The notes under the pieces are model-generated. The model had not been told where the DNA came from. It ran no database searches and worked only from the letters and a program-made list of their open reading frames with translations. Below are positions 40,401 to 48,848 of a DNA stretch of 64,000 bases, piece by piece. Source of the DNA: Gemmataceae bacterium (GTDB lineage Bacteria > Planctomycetota > Planctomycetia > Gemmatales > Gemmataceae); contig LR594586.1 in the NCBI GenBank assembly GCA_901538445.1, positions 372,001-436,000 of the forward strand. Reading direction: 5' to 3'. How positions within the stretch are numbered: position 1 is the stretch's first letter; each line of letters starts with the position of its first letter. The translations under genes were made by a program, and so were the position numbers.

Positions 40401-43088
40401 CTGCGCCTCGGCCCGCTGGAGCGCGAGCGGCTCAATCGTCGGACGATACTCGGCTTCGAGGCGCTGCTGTTCGAGGCGGATCAATTCCAACGGCGCGTTC
40501 GGTTGCTGGCCGTGCGCCACGAGGAGCTTCTGCACGTCGGGCCGGTCGAGCGGGTTCGCGGGCGCTTCCTGCTGCTCGGCGAACCGCCGCCAGCCCTGCG
40601 TGCCGAGGAGCAGGTCGAGTGCCGCCGCGGCCTTCGGGTGGTCGGTCAGCAGGAAGTCGGCGTGCTCCAACTCGGCCGGGTGCCGCACCTCGCCCGAGAG
40701 CAGGAAGTGCGTCGGCATGAGCCGGTCGGTCTTGTTATCGGCCATCGTGACGACACTCTGGTTCACCACGCCGACGAGCAGCACGGCGGGCTTCGGCTGC
40801 CCCTTCTCGTCGTGCGCCAGCAGGTCGAGCCGCACCTTGCCGCCGGGGGTGTACCGGGCCTTGTCCGGGTTGACATTTAGAATCAGTTCTTCGGCCGGTT
40901 TACGGTACACGAGCCGCTCGGCCCGCGGGACGAGCCGCGCGAATCGCGGGTCGTCGCCCTTTACCTCCTCGAACACGGTGACGCGCGTGACACCGCCGGC
41001 GACCGCATCGCCCTGGAGCTTGACTTCAATGGGGTTGCCGGCCTCTGCAGCGAGCTTCTGCTGGCCGATGAGCCGCCCGCGGGCGTAGGCACCGACGTGC
41101 AGCGTCTTGGTGCCCTGCCCCACCTGCACCCGCACGCGGACGTCACCCCCGCGGCCGGTCACAGCGTCGAGCGCCGTGAGAACGACGCCATCGGGCTTGG
41201 CGACCGGGAGCGGGAAGCCGCTCGGCGTGGGCGGGTTGATGCCGATGGGCGTGGCGACCTTGAGGAAGTATTGCGTGCCGGCCTTCGGGGTGAACTCGAA
41301 CACGCCCAGCCCGCGGTTCACGCCGGGGTTCTCGGCGTCGGTCAGCGTGGCGACCTCTGCAATCGTGTTCGTGCCGTCGGTGATGGTCCCCTTGACGTCG
41401 GCCGGCTTGCCGAGCGGCGTGCGGACCTGGAAGTACACGCGGCCCGGCACGCCGGCGACCAGGTCGCCGCCCTCGGGGAAGAACTCGACGTTGAGCGTCT
41501 TCGTGACGAGCGGCACCGGCCGCACGATCGCCTCGGCGTCGCTGCCGTCCTGAATGTTCACGCTGAGCGTCGCCGCTGGATGGGTGTTCTTGGCCCTCTC
41601 GAAGATGTCGGCGGGGAGTTGAAACCGCACGTTCAGCACGGCCTTCGCGACGCCGCCCTCGGGAACGATGGCGAACTTCGCGGCCCTCTGGGTGAAGAAC
41701 TCGCGGCCGTCGAGCGTGGCAGCGACGTTCGCGGTCGCGTCCTTCATCGGGCCGCCGGCGGTGCGCGTCACCTCGACGCGGGCCTGCACCCACTCGCCGG
41801 CCCCGTAGCTCTTGCCGTCGAACTCCAGCTTCTTCTCGAACGTGTCTGGCACGTACCGGTTCACGAGGAACTTGCGGGTCTCGAGCAGCACCTCGCGGCC
41901 GCGGACCGTCTCGTACAGGTCGAGCTTGTACTCGCCCCCCGGCGCGTCGGCCGCGAGCTTGTACTCACCGACCCCGATGCCGCGGAGCGGCTTCTGGTCC
42001 GGCCCGAGGACCGGAGCGAATGCGTTGATGAGGCGACCGTTACCGGAACCCACGGGCACGACGGAGTCGGACGGGTCGCGGAGCCGGAAGCTCAGGTGCG
42101 TGTCGGTCGCGGGCGGGCGGAGAGTCGAGCGCTCGAGCGTGAGCGACCGGAACCGCACCGTCTCGCCCGGCTTGTACAAGGGCTTGTCGGTCGCGAGGTC
42201 GGTGACGTACACCGGCCGCGCGAGCGGTAGGCGCTCGACCAGTGCGTTCTTGCGGTCGTCGTCGGTGAACGCGACGACTTCGAGGAACAGATCCGCGCCG
42301 GGCTTCACCTGCGACCAGAACGCGGTGCCGAGTTCGAGCGTCGCCGCCCCGACCGGCTTGTCGTCCACCTGCTTGAACAGCTCGGCGTCGCTCGCGTCCT
42401 TCACGACCAGTTCGAGCTTCTTCGGCCGGCGCACCGCACCGCGCCGGAGCGTCTCGACCTGCCACTTATTCGGCGCGCCGGGCTCGACCTGCTCGGGGCC
42501 GGTGAGCCGCACGGTGAACTCCTTCGCCTCGGCCGCCTTCCGCGCCGCATCGAGCGCGGCCCGGTACTTCTCGGCCTGCGCCCGCTCCTTCGCGGCCGCC
42601 TCCTCAACCACCTTGCTTGCGGCCTGTTGTGCGGCCTGCTGCTGTTCGGTGGCGCGGGCGAGTTCGGCCCGGCTCGCATCGGCCGCGGCCTGGGTCGCCG
42701 CCGCCTCGCGCTTCTTCTCGGCGAGGTCGGAGTAGTGGTACGCCGCGACGGTTCCCACCGTCCCGACGGCGACCAGCACCGACGCTGCGATGGTCCACAG
42801 TTTTCGTGGGAACTTCGAGAGCTTCATGGGCCTGTCCTCTCGGGTCGGAAGTGACTTGGGTTCGGCCTTCGGCTCGGCGGGGCCGCGGGCGACCGGCTCG
42901 GGCAGTCCGGCGACGTGCCCGATGAGGTCCGCGTAGAAGCCCATGAACCGCAGGTAGTGGGCCTCGGCCTCGGGGTGGCTCAGCACCAGTTGTTCGAGCC
43001 GCTGCACCTGCTCGGGGGTGACCGACTCCTCGCACAGGTGGTCGAGGATGGTCTGGAGTTCGGCGACGATCGGGGATTGCGGGGTCAC
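37404..43088 (-). CDS. Giant alpha-2-macroglobulin with anti-sigma-like N-terminus
   Basis: The gene encodes 1894 aa from GTG 43088, overlapping the sigma-factor stop (GTGA); the longer upstream frame is a shadow. Residues 1-60 are a helical anti-sigma-like region. A transmembrane segment is at about 97-116 and a coiled coil at 120-165. Macroglobulin domains follow, with PLYKPGETVRFR near 300. A second hydrophobic hairpin lies at about 948-1000, then a Pro/Arg-rich stretch. The thioester region is REPHGCFEQTSTTNYPNAM with the reactive C1397 (GCFEQ in place of GCGEQ), followed by an alpha-helical toroid (ALTAYGLLQFKDMAR). Bacterial relatives trap proteases. Here regulation through the sigma factor is likely. 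Confidence 0.88.
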   Translation of the reverse strand: MTPQSPIVAELQTILDHLCEESVTPEQVQRLEQLVLSHPEAEAHYLRFMGFYADLIGHVAGLPEPVARGPAEPKAEPKSLPTREDRPMKLSKFPRKLWTIAASVLVAVGTVGTVAAYHYSDLAEKKREAAATQAAADASRAELARATEQQQAAQQAASKVVEEAAAKERAQAEKYRAALDAARKAAEAKEFTVRLTGPEQVEPGAPNKWQVETLRRGAVRRPKKLELVVKDASDAELFKQVDDKPVGAATLELGTAFWSQVKPGADLFLEVVAFTDDDRKNALVERLPLARPVYVTDLATDKPLYKPGETVRFRSLTLERSTLRPPATDTHLSFRLRDPSDSVVPVGSGNGRLINAFAPVLGPDQKPLRGIGVGEYKLAADAPGGEYKLDLYETVRGREVLLETRKFLVNRYVPDTFEKKLEFDGKSYGAGEWVQARVEVTRTAGGPMKDATANVAATLDGREFFTQRAAKFAIVPEGGVAKAVLNVRFQLPADIFERAKNTHPAATLSVNIQDGSDAEAIVRPVPLVTKTLNVEFFPEGGDLVAGVPGRVYFQVRTPLGKPADVKGTITDGTNTIAEVATLTDAENPGVNRGLGVFEFTPKAGTQYFLKVATPIGINPPTPSGFPLPVAKPDGVVLTALDAVTGRGGDVRVRVQVGQGTKTLHVGAYARGRLIGQQKLAAEAGNPIEVKLQGDAVAGGVTRVTVFEEVKGDDPRFARLVPRAERLVYRKPAEELILNVNPDKARYTPGGKVRLDLLAHDEKGQPKPAVLLVGVVNQSVVTMADNKTDRLMPTHFLLSGEVRHPAELEHADFLLTDHPKAAAALDLLLGTQGWRRFAEQQEAPANPLDRPDVQKLLVAHGQQPNAPLELIRLEQQRLEAEYRPTIEPLALQRAEAQQKLAATTDPAVGGPAAQVATARQSVAAAEHQLRSTSVAVSRKKADLEDGAEWLLTRGLIAGAVLAVVLLFIKGVVANSQSIGVLQTTTLAVIGVVAIIFGISSLGKNSNQTFSKVGFAVADGDRGMPARGWDNERLAAAPEPVMAPEAGAKLNKVMDRFENRPPRIVEGDWGVPPGGGANPRDLAARVPPAANVARPAVGDRNREAKEVADGRLAGPGNGVRAPGRPQRPMAPPAREPMAENAGVPNDVMLDDVHHDPVLLHAMPGVVREYAHQRDPALGDVRADFTETVYWNPVLVLPESGKASVEFQLSDDIARYRVLVAGHTIDGRVGAVTKTIEARKPFSLDPKLPLEISHTDKVDVAIRATNDTDAKRTVGYTLGTNGLKVEGTASDVFDLGPNGKGRRIVRMTADKLDGEATVLVTGASSGADNDTIARTIRIVPDGFPGVGSFSDTIEGKARGSVTLPKDLVPGTLKVRLEVYPTTMSDLVTGLDGLLREPHGCFEQTSTTNYPNAMILNYLNESNQANPQAAARAKALLATGYSRLTSFECPDTPARTRQGFEWFGAADSQHEALTAYGLLQFKDMARVHPVDPQLIKRTQDFLLSRRDGSGGFRRNARALDGFGGAPKHTTDAYIVWALVESDPDDAEKLDLKREIAALKAEALNENSTGGRDSYFVALVANVLLHRGDREAAHKLLDRLQEKHTKDGRVTGATTSITRSGGRDLDIETTGLAMLGWLRANDPKYATTVKAATKWISQQRGGRGGFGSTQSTILALKALTVYAKMMAHPAESGEFRLMVNGQLAGTRKFTPDDVNVIGLDVPNPDAVFRGGEKLEVVVETDAKQAYPFALSYTYTTLTPASDPKCAVKVGTSLVKTEANEGDTVPLWVTFENLQKQGHGMAVAVIGIPAGLKVPTDMKQLTDLREKGVVSFFEVRGRELVLYWRELAPEQKIALTVDLVCDAPGAYRGPASRGYLYYNADHKHWVPPLAVTVAPLGEVR

Positions 43089-43654
43089 GCCTTCGCCTCC
43101 CGGGCCAGGGTCTGCTGCACGCAGTCGAACAGGGTCTGCCGGATCTTCGCGAGCGACTTGTAGACGGCCTCGACGGAGCGGCCGACCTGCTCGGAGGTCG
43201 ATTGCGTGGTCGCGCCGTCGGCGAACCGGCGGGCGAGCAGGTCGCGGTGCTTCGGCTGGAGCCGCTCGACGCACCGGGCCAGCGCGTCGCGTCGCGCGTC
43301 GGCCTCGCAGGCGTCGGCACTCGCGGCCGCTTCGGACACGCGGTCGAGGAACGCTTGGCTGAGCCGCGCCCGTGCGCGGCCCGACTTCTTGTAGTGGTCG
43401 AGCACCTTGTGGTACGCGACCTTGCGGCCCCACGCGAGGAACTCGGTCGGCGGCGCGGCCGGGTCGAACTTGTCCCACATCACGATGCTCGTCTCCTGCA
43501 GCACGTCGTCGGCGTCGGCCCGGTGCGGGACGAGCGTGAGGATGTAGGCGTACAGCCGGCGCTCGTTCTGGAGGAACGTTCGGAGGAACAGCTTGTGCTT
43601 GTCCGCGGTGGCGGCCGCGGGCGCACCGGCCACGGTGTCGGCGTCCTTGACCAT
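43085..43654 (-). CDS. ECF sigma factor, Rhodopirellula/Verrucomicrobium type
   Basis: This 189-aa protein matches TIGR02989: region 2 is FLQNERRLYAYILTLVPHRA, ADDVLQETSIVMW and FLAWGRKVAYHKVLD. Region 4 is LQPKHRDLLARRFADG and a final GRSVEAVYKSLAKIR. ATG 43654 is given; GTG 43663 is an in-frame alternative. Its stop overlaps the macroglobulin start, so the two are coupled. A perfect hairpin lies just upstream. The sigma factor probably controls its own operon. Confidence 0.9.
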   Translation of the reverse strand: MVKDADTVAGAPAAATADKHKLFLRTFLQNERRLYAYILTLVPHRADADDVLQETSIVMWDKFDPAAPPTEFLAWGRKVAYHKVLDHYKKSGRARARLSQAFLDRVSEAAASADACEADARRDALARCVERLQPKHRDLLARRFADGATTQSTSEQVGRSVEAVYKSLAKIRQTLFDCVQQTLAREAKA

Positions 43655-43673
43655 GAAAGGCACCCGGCGTGAG

Positions 43674-43709
43674 AGGTACTCCGCCGGACCCGGCTCCGGC
43701 GGAGTACCT
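43674..43709. promoter_or_regulatory. 15-bp perfect inverted repeat before the sigma-factor gene
   Basis: Arms AGGTACTCCGCCGGA (43674-43688) and TCCGGCGGAGTACCT (43695-43709) flank a 6-nt loop, about 20 bp upstream of the sigma-factor start. It could be an operator or a leader hairpin. Confidence 0.55.
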
Positions 43710-43783
43710 ACTGAGTTGACACAGCCCGCCGAGATTGGAAGAGAAATTCCGTGAAGTGTCGTTCGGCCCGCCGCGGGTTCGCG

Positions 43784-44617
43784 TCAGAGCACAAACCGGA
43801 ACAGGATTGCGACCAGCAGCGAAAATCCAACGATGTACAGCGCAAGCCGGATCGTGTCGTCGAGCGTGCGCCGCGCCAGGAGCCGCCGCAGCGCCGCCCG
43901 GTCGCCCGACTCGATCGCGATCTGGAGGTTCAGTTCGTAGTTGCTCGACGGGTAGTCGCGGACCGCCTCCTCGGTCAGCGGCTTCGCGAGCCCCGTTGCG
44001 GCGGTGAGGCCCGGCCCGGCAACGAAGTGGAAGCCGAGTTCGTCGGAGAACGCGAACGAGGCCGGCCACCGCTCGGCCCGCGTGCGATCGGGGAGAAGCT
44101 GCCACAGGTCGCGAACGAGCTGGTCCTGCGGCGCGTCGCGGTGAACGATCACGCGGTTGCCGTCCACGATGGCCTGCGCCGCGCCCAGGAGGAGCGGGCC
44201 GTCGCCGTGCTTCAGGACCGCGTCGAGCTGCTCGACGGTGCGCTCGGGAAGCACCTCCAGCGGCCACGCGAGTTCCGGCAGCGGGCCGGTCGCGGCCCAG
44301 TCCACCGGGTAGCGGTCGGAGATCGCGAACGGGTCGCCGAGGTGCGCGTAGAGGTCGCGGGCCAGGAGCAGGAACCGGAACGCGAGCGGGTCGCCCGAGC
44401 CGGGGCGGTCCTCGACCCGCACGACCGCGACGTGCTTCGCCCCGAAGGGGCACGCGAAGTGCGCGCCGGGGCACCTGACCCCTGCCGGCCGGGCACCGAA
44501 CAGCGACGCGACGCGCTCGGCCTCGGCCGTGTCGAACTCGGGGGTGCTCGCGACGACCCGCACCCCGCGGGCGTCTGCGGTGGCGAGGGCTTGTTGAACG
44601 CGGAGGTCGGGTGTCAT
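43784..44617 (-). CDS. Conserved hypothetical protein with C-terminal membrane anchor
   Basis: The 277-aa protein starts at ATG 44617, overlapping the oxidoreductase stop (ATGA). Residues about 50-240 contain a mixed domain with [41 protein letters not shown] and [19 protein letters not shown]. The chain ends in a single membrane helix at about 255-277 ([20 protein letters not shown]). No catalytic motif is recognised. It may be tail-anchored in the cytoplasmic membrane. Confidence 0.75.
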   Translation of the reverse strand: MTPDLRVQQALATADARGVRVVASTPEFDTAEAERVASLFGARPAGVRCPGAHFACPFGAKHVAVVRVEDRPGSGDPLAFRFLLLARDLYAHLGDPFAISDRYPVDWAATGPLPELAWPLEVLPERTVEQLDAVLKHGDGPLLLGAAQAIVDGNRVIVHRDAPQDQLVRDLWQLLPDRTRAERWPASFAFSDELGFHFVAGPGLTAATGLAKPLTEEAVRDYPSSNYELNLQIAIESGDRAALRRLLARRTLDDTIRLALYIVGFSLLVAILFRFVL

Positions 44618-45729
44618 GCGAGGAATTCGCGGACGGTGGTGACGCGGTGCCGCGTCGCGGCGGCGAACACGGCATCGCACAGCGCGACGGTCTCGACGTT
44701 GTCGCGGCCGGAAATCTCGGGCTCGGTGCCGTCCTCGACCGCGACGAGGAGCTGCGCCATCGTGCCGGCGAAGGCGTCCGGGAACCACACCTCGGTCCAC
44801 GTCGGGCGGAGCCAGACCCCGGGATGCCGCCGGGTGCTCAGTTCCAGCGTGCTCGGCTCGCGGGCCGGGTACCTCGGCCAGCCGATCGTGCCCTGCATCA
44901 GCCCGTCGGTGCCCTCGACGCGCCAGCGGATGCCGGTGTCGCCCGCGACCCCTTCCTTGCACGGCCCGGCCCACACGTCGTCCCACGCGCTGGCCCGCGG
45001 GCCGCGGTCGTACTCCAGAATGTAGAGGTTGATGCCGTCGGCGTGCGGGAACTTCGTCCGCGGGTCGGGCCGGGTCGAGGCGAGCACGCGGTCCGGGGTG
45101 CCCAGCCAGTACCGGAACGTGTCGAGGTGGTGGATGCTCATCACGAACGTGGAGAGCGACGGCAGGCTCTCGGCCCACGGCATCCAGTGCGGGACCGCTC
45201 GCATGTCGATCGTCGCCAGAACCACCTCGCCGAGCCACCCGCGGTCGAGCACGTCCCTTGCGGCCCGCACCGACTGGTCGAACCGCATGTTCTGGTTCAC
45301 CGCGAGAACGATCCCGGCGTCGGCGCAGCGGTTCACGAGGTTGCGAGCGTCGGCGACCGAGAGCGCGAGCGGCTTCTGGGCGAGGATGCCGCGGAGCCGG
45401 CCGCGCCCGAGTTCGACCGCACGGCGGATCAGGTCCGGCTGCGCGTCGGGCGGCACCGCGACGTCGAGGATCTCGACCTGCGGGTCGGCGAGCAGCGCGT
45501 CGAGCGTTTCGTGAACCGTCGGAACGCCGTGCCGCGCCGCGACCGCCCGCGCCCGGTCGGAGCTCCGCGACGCGATCGCGACCGGGTTGAAGCCGGCGCT
45601 GCGGTACGCGACGAGGTGGCAGTCGGCCACGATGAACCCGGCCCCGGCGCACCCGATCCGCCAGTCGCGGCGGCGGGGGAGCGTCGGGCGAAAGTTCAGG
45701 TTCAACTCGGGAGAGGGAGCCGGTGACAT
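44614..45729 (-). CDS. Gfo/Idh/MocA-family oxidoreductase
   Basis: This 371-aa protein has the Rossmann motif [15 protein letters not shown] and a [20 protein letters not shown] strand-helix. The usual EKP active-site motif is replaced by LAQKPLAL, so the glutamate is Gln. The second domain has [18 protein letters not shown] with the His expected in the active site. Members use NAD(P) to oxidise sugars or related alcohols. The gene follows the Uma2 pair by 7 bp and overlaps the membrane protein gene. Confidence 0.88.
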   Translation of the reverse strand: MSPAPSPELNLNFRPTLPRRRDWRIGCAGAGFIVADCHLVAYRSAGFNPVAIASRSSDRARAVAARHGVPTVHETLDALLADPQVEILDVAVPPDAQPDLIRRAVELGRGRLRGILAQKPLALSVADARNLVNRCADAGIVLAVNQNMRFDQSVRAARDVLDRGWLGEVVLATIDMRAVPHWMPWAESLPSLSTFVMSIHHLDTFRYWLGTPDRVLASTRPDPRTKFPHADGINLYILEYDRGPRASAWDDVWAGPCKEGVAGDTGIRWRVEGTDGLMQGTIGWPRYPAREPSTLELSTRRHPGVWLRPTWTEVWFPDAFAGTMAQLLVAVEDGTEPEISGRDNVETVALCDAVFAAATRHRVTTVREFLA

Positions 45730-45736
45730 CGCAGTG

Positions 45737-46342
45737 TCACTTGTGGGGGTCGATGAGGAGCGAGAAGCCGGGGAGGAGCTTCGTCGCGAGGGTCGAGCCG
45801 AACGGGAACGCCCGCACCACCCACCGCTTCCCGTACCGCCGGTGCTGGATCAGCGTCGGCTCCTCGGGGTTCCGGCGGCCGTCGAGCACCCAGTACTCCT
45901 TGATGCTCGGCACCGACAGGTACAGCTCGACGTTCCGCTCCAGATCCTTCGCCGGGTCACCCTCGACCAGCACCTCGACCACAATCAACGGAGACATGTC
46001 TCGCCACGACCACTCTCCGAACGGGCGCGTCGTATCGAGGTTGGCGTAGCACGCGATGTCGGGTTCGGGAGCGGTCACCCCCTTGCGACCGCGCACGAAC
46101 ACCCGCGACTTCGGCGTCACGTAGTTTAGAACCTCTGGGTGCGAGCGGGCGTACCACGCGAGTTCCAACAGGAGCCACGTGTCCAGGCGGTTCTCAGGGG
46201 GGTTCGGTGCGGGCGCCACGTACAGCCTCCCGTCGATCAGTTCGTACTTGAACCCCGGCTCGAAGTCGGCGTCGTCGAACTCGTCGAGGGTCAGTGGGTG
46301 CCCGTGGTCGGCCGGGCCGAGTTTGAGCTGCACGCTCGCCAT
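45737..46342 (-). CDS. Uma2-family nuclease-like protein, copy A
   Basis: A 201-aa protein of the DUF820/Uma2 family, which has a PD-(D/E)xK nuclease fold. The core marks are [44 protein letters not shown] and [15 protein letters not shown]. Uma2 proteins are highly expanded in planctomycetes and cyanobacteria and their role is not known. It is a tandem copy of the next gene, 29 bp downstream of its stop. Confidence 0.88.
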   Translation of the reverse strand: MASVQLKLGPADHGHPLTLDEFDDADFEPGFKYELIDGRLYVAPAPNPPENRLDTWLLLELAWYARSHPEVLNYVTPKSRVFVRGRKGVTAPEPDIACYANLDTTRPFGEWSWRDMSPLIVVEVLVEGDPAKDLERNVELYLSVPSIKEYWVLDGRRNPEEPTLIQHRRYGKRWVVRAFPFGSTLATKLLPGFSLLIDPHK

Positions 46343-46371
46343 GTCGGGTCTCCCGGGTCGGGTTGTGCGGG

Positions 46372-46974
46372 TCACTTGAGGGGATCGATGAGGAGCGAGA
46401 AGCCCGGGAGGAGCTTGGTCGCGAACGTGGAGCCGAACGGGAACGCCCGCACCACCCACCGCTTCCCGTACCGCCGGTGCTGGATCAGCGTCGGCTCCTC
46501 GGGGTTCCGGCGGCCGTCGAGCACCCAGTACTCCTTGATGCTCGGCACCGACAGGTACAGCTCGACGTTCCGCTCCAGATCCTTCGCGGGGTCGTTCATG
46601 AGCACTTCGCACACGAGTACGGGGCTGACCTCGGACCACTTCGTGCCCTTGAACCTCCGAGCGAGCGGGTAGTCGGCATAGGCCGCGATGTCGGGCTCCG
46701 GGACGGTAGCTTCGGGCCGCAGGTGGACGAACACCCGCCCCTTGTTCGTCACCCGGTTGAGCGCGCTGCCGTCGGCCCGCGAGTAGTCCCACAGCTTCTC
46801 GAACAGCCACAGTTCGAGCTCGTTCTCCGTCGGGTCGGGCTCCTCGGACACGTACAGCCTCCCGTCGATCAGTTCGTACTTGAACCCCGACTCGAAGTCG
46901 GCGTCGTCGAACTCATCAAGGGTGAGCGGGTGCCCGTGGTCGGTCGGGCCGAGTTTGAGCTGCACGCTCGCCAT
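46372..46974 (-). CDS. Uma2-family nuclease-like protein, copy B
   Basis: A 200-aa homologue of copy A. The first about 40 and last about 75 residues are almost identical between the two ([20 protein letters not shown] and the run from [15 protein letters not shown] to the end), while residues about 45-120 differ greatly. The nuclease-core residues ELIDGR, EPDIA and CEVL are retained. It starts 15 bp after the ispH stop and is probably in the same transcript. Confidence 0.88.
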   Translation of the reverse strand: MASVQLKLGPTDHGHPLTLDEFDDADFESGFKYELIDGRLYVSEEPDPTENELELWLFEKLWDYSRADGSALNRVTNKGRVFVHLRPEATVPEPDIAAYADYPLARRFKGTKWSEVSPVLVCEVLMNDPAKDLERNVELYLSVPSIKEYWVLDGRRNPEEPTLIQHRRYGKRWVVRAFPFGSTFATKLLPGFSLLIDPLK

Positions 46975-46988
46975 GTCACTCCTCCGGT

Positions 46989-47924
46989 TCAGGCATTGGT
47001 GAGGACGCGCAGCTCGCGGGGCAGCGGGAAGCTGACGTGCTCCTCGCGAACCACCCGCGACTCGACCGTCGCCCCGAACTTGGTCCGCAGGTAGTCCACG
47101 CACCCCTGGACGTGGTCCTCCGGGGCGCTCGCGCCGGCGGTGACGAGCACGGTGTCGGTCGGCTTGAACCACTCGTCGCGCAGTTCGGTCGCGCGGTCGA
47201 TGAGGTACGACGCCCGGCCGGCGGACCGCGCCAGCTCCGCGAGCCGCTGACTGTTCGAGCTGTTCTGGCTCCCGAGCACCACGACCACGTCGGCCGCGGG
47301 CACCAGCTCGCGGACGGCCTCCTGGCGGTTCTGGGTCGCGTAGCAGATGTCGTCCTTGTGCGGGCCGACGATCTGCGGGTACTTCGCCTTGAGCGCGTCG
47401 ATGACCACCCGGGCCTCGTCCACGCTCAGCGTCGTCTGCGTCAGGAACGCGAGCTTGGCGTCGGCCGGGAGGGTCAGGGCGGCGACGTCGTCGGTGTCCT
47501 CCACCAGCACCATGTTCGCGGGCGCCTCGCCCATCGTGCCGATCACCTCGTCGTGCCCCTCGTGGCCGATGAGAACGATCGTGAACCCGTCGCGGGCGAA
47601 CCGGATCGCCTCGTTGTGGACCTTGGTGACGAGCGGGCACGTCGCGTCGATGGCCCGCAGGTTCCGCTCGGCGGCGTGCCGGCGGATCACGGGCGACACG
47701 CCGTGCGCGCTGAAGAGGACCGTGCCGCCGTCGGGCACCTCGGAAATGTCGTCCACGAACACGACCCCGCGGCCGCGGAACCGCTCGACGATCGGCCGGT
47801 TGTGGACGATCTCGTGGTACACGTACAGCGGGCTGCCGAACAGCGCGAGCGCCCGCTCCAGGCTCTCGATCGCCATGTTGACGCCCGCACAAAACCCCCG
47901 CGGGTTCGCCAGAATGATGTTCAT
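46989..47924 (-). CDS. ispH: 4-hydroxy-3-methylbut-2-enyl diphosphate reductase
   Basis: The 311-aa protein is IspH/LytB, the last enzyme of the MEP isoprenoid pathway, which makes IPP and DMAPP from HMBPP. The three iron-sulphur cysteines are C12 (NPRGFCAGV), C96 (DATCPLVTKVH) and C194 (DDICYATQNRQ). The substrate-site motifs AHGVSP, GHEGHDEVIG and SSNSQRL are present. Length and order are normal. It heads the minus-strand run of Uma2 and oxidoreductase genes. Confidence 0.97.
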   Translation of the reverse strand: MNIILANPRGFCAGVNMAIESLERALALFGSPLYVYHEIVHNRPIVERFRGRGVVFVDDISEVPDGGTVLFSAHGVSPVIRRHAAERNLRAIDATCPLVTKVHNEAIRFARDGFTIVLIGHEGHDEVIGTMGEAPANMVLVEDTDDVAALTLPADAKLAFLTQTTLSVDEARVVIDALKAKYPQIVGPHKDDICYATQNRQEAVRELVPAADVVVVLGSQNSSNSQRLAELARSAGRASYLIDRATELRDEWFKPTDTVLVTAGASAPEDHVQGCVDYLRTKFGATVESRVVREEHVSFPLPRELRVLTNA

Positions 47925-48009
47925 CGTTGCCCTCCGGTGACGGCGTTATGGTACGCCGCGGGCCGACACCGTGCCAACCGCAAGCGGCCGGCCGGGGCAA
48001 CGCGGCCCG

Positions 48010-48723
48010 TCACGCCACGTCGAACAGGCTCGGTTGCACCCACGCGGGCTTCGCGTGTTCGGGGACGGGGAGCAGCAGGTCCGGGTCGTCGGTGCCGACC
48101 GCGTTGACGCGGTCCGAGACCGGCCACCGCTCCATCCGCTCGGTCGGGAACGGCAGCAGGAGCGGGAGGAGGTTCCGGGGGTCCGTTTCACGGGGGTCGA
48201 GCCACGCGGCGATATCGCCCTCGGACAGGATCGCGGGCATCCGGTCGTGCATCGGCTCGACGAGGTCGTTGGCGGGCACGGTGAGGACCGCGACCGTCTC
48301 GACCGGACCGTCCGGCCCGGACCACGCGTCCCAGAGCGCGGCGAACGCGACGACCCCGCCGCCGGCCCGGCGGAAGAAGTACGGCTGCTTCCGCCTGCCG
48401 ACCTGCTTCCACTCGAAGAACCCGTCGGCCGGGACGACGCACCGGCGGTACCGGAACGGGTCGCGGAACGCCGGCTTCTCGGGCGCGGTCTCGGCGCGGG
48501 CGTTGGCGTACCCGCTGAGCTTCGGTCCCCTGGCCCAGTGCGGCACCAGCCCCCAGCGCATCTCGACCAACTCACGCCGCCCGCCCGCGGCGCGCACCAC
48601 GGGGACCGGGCGGCTCGGCGCGACGTTGTACCGCCGCCGGCCCTCGACGCCGAGGTCGTAGGAGAGGCCGAACAGGTCGGCGATTTCGGTTTTGGTGGTC
48701 GTGAGGGTGATGCGGGCGCACAT
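48010..48723 (-). CDS. SOS-response-associated peptidase (SRAP/YedK family)
   Basis: This 237-aa protein starts MCARITL, giving the catalytic Cys2 that crosslinks to abasic sites after Met removal. Other family residues appear as RYNVAPSRPVPVVR, the MRWGLVPHWA stretch, ADGFFEWKQVG and EPMHDRMPAIL with the conserved His. SRAP/HMCES proteins protect single-stranded DNA with abasic sites. There is no LexA box visible. Length is normal. Confidence 0.95.
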   Translation of the reverse strand: MCARITLTTTKTEIADLFGLSYDLGVEGRRRYNVAPSRPVPVVRAAGGRRELVEMRWGLVPHWARGPKLSGYANARAETAPEKPAFRDPFRYRRCVVPADGFFEWKQVGRRKQPYFFRRAGGGVVAFAALWDAWSGPDGPVETVAVLTVPANDLVEPMHDRMPAILSEGDIAAWLDPRETDPRNLLPLLLPFPTERMERWPVSDRVNAVGTDDPDLLLPVPEHAKPAWVQPSLFDVA

Positions 48724-48799
48724 GGTGCGAGGTCCCCCGGTGGTGTGGTGAAGTGTACCACACGCACCGGTGACACCCCGATGTCAGTGAGCGCGCGGA

Positions 48800-48829
48800 G
48801 ACGCCCGCCCGGGTTCCCGGGCGGGCGTC
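48800..48829. terminator. Hairpin after the 542-aa secreted-protein gene
   Basis: Perfect 14-bp GC arms (48800-48813 and 48816-48829) with a 2-nt loop lie 20 bp downstream of the 48849 stop and before the SRAP promoter region. Confidence 0.7.
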
Positions 48830-48848
48830 CGGGTCGGTCGGGCGGGTC

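Noticed and set aside
43089..44675. Upstream extension of the macroglobulin frame to 2423 codons
   Set aside because: It overlaps a clear sigma factor and the membrane protein gene. The extension is Arg/Pro-rich and the GTG at 43088 is coupled to the sigma-factor stop.
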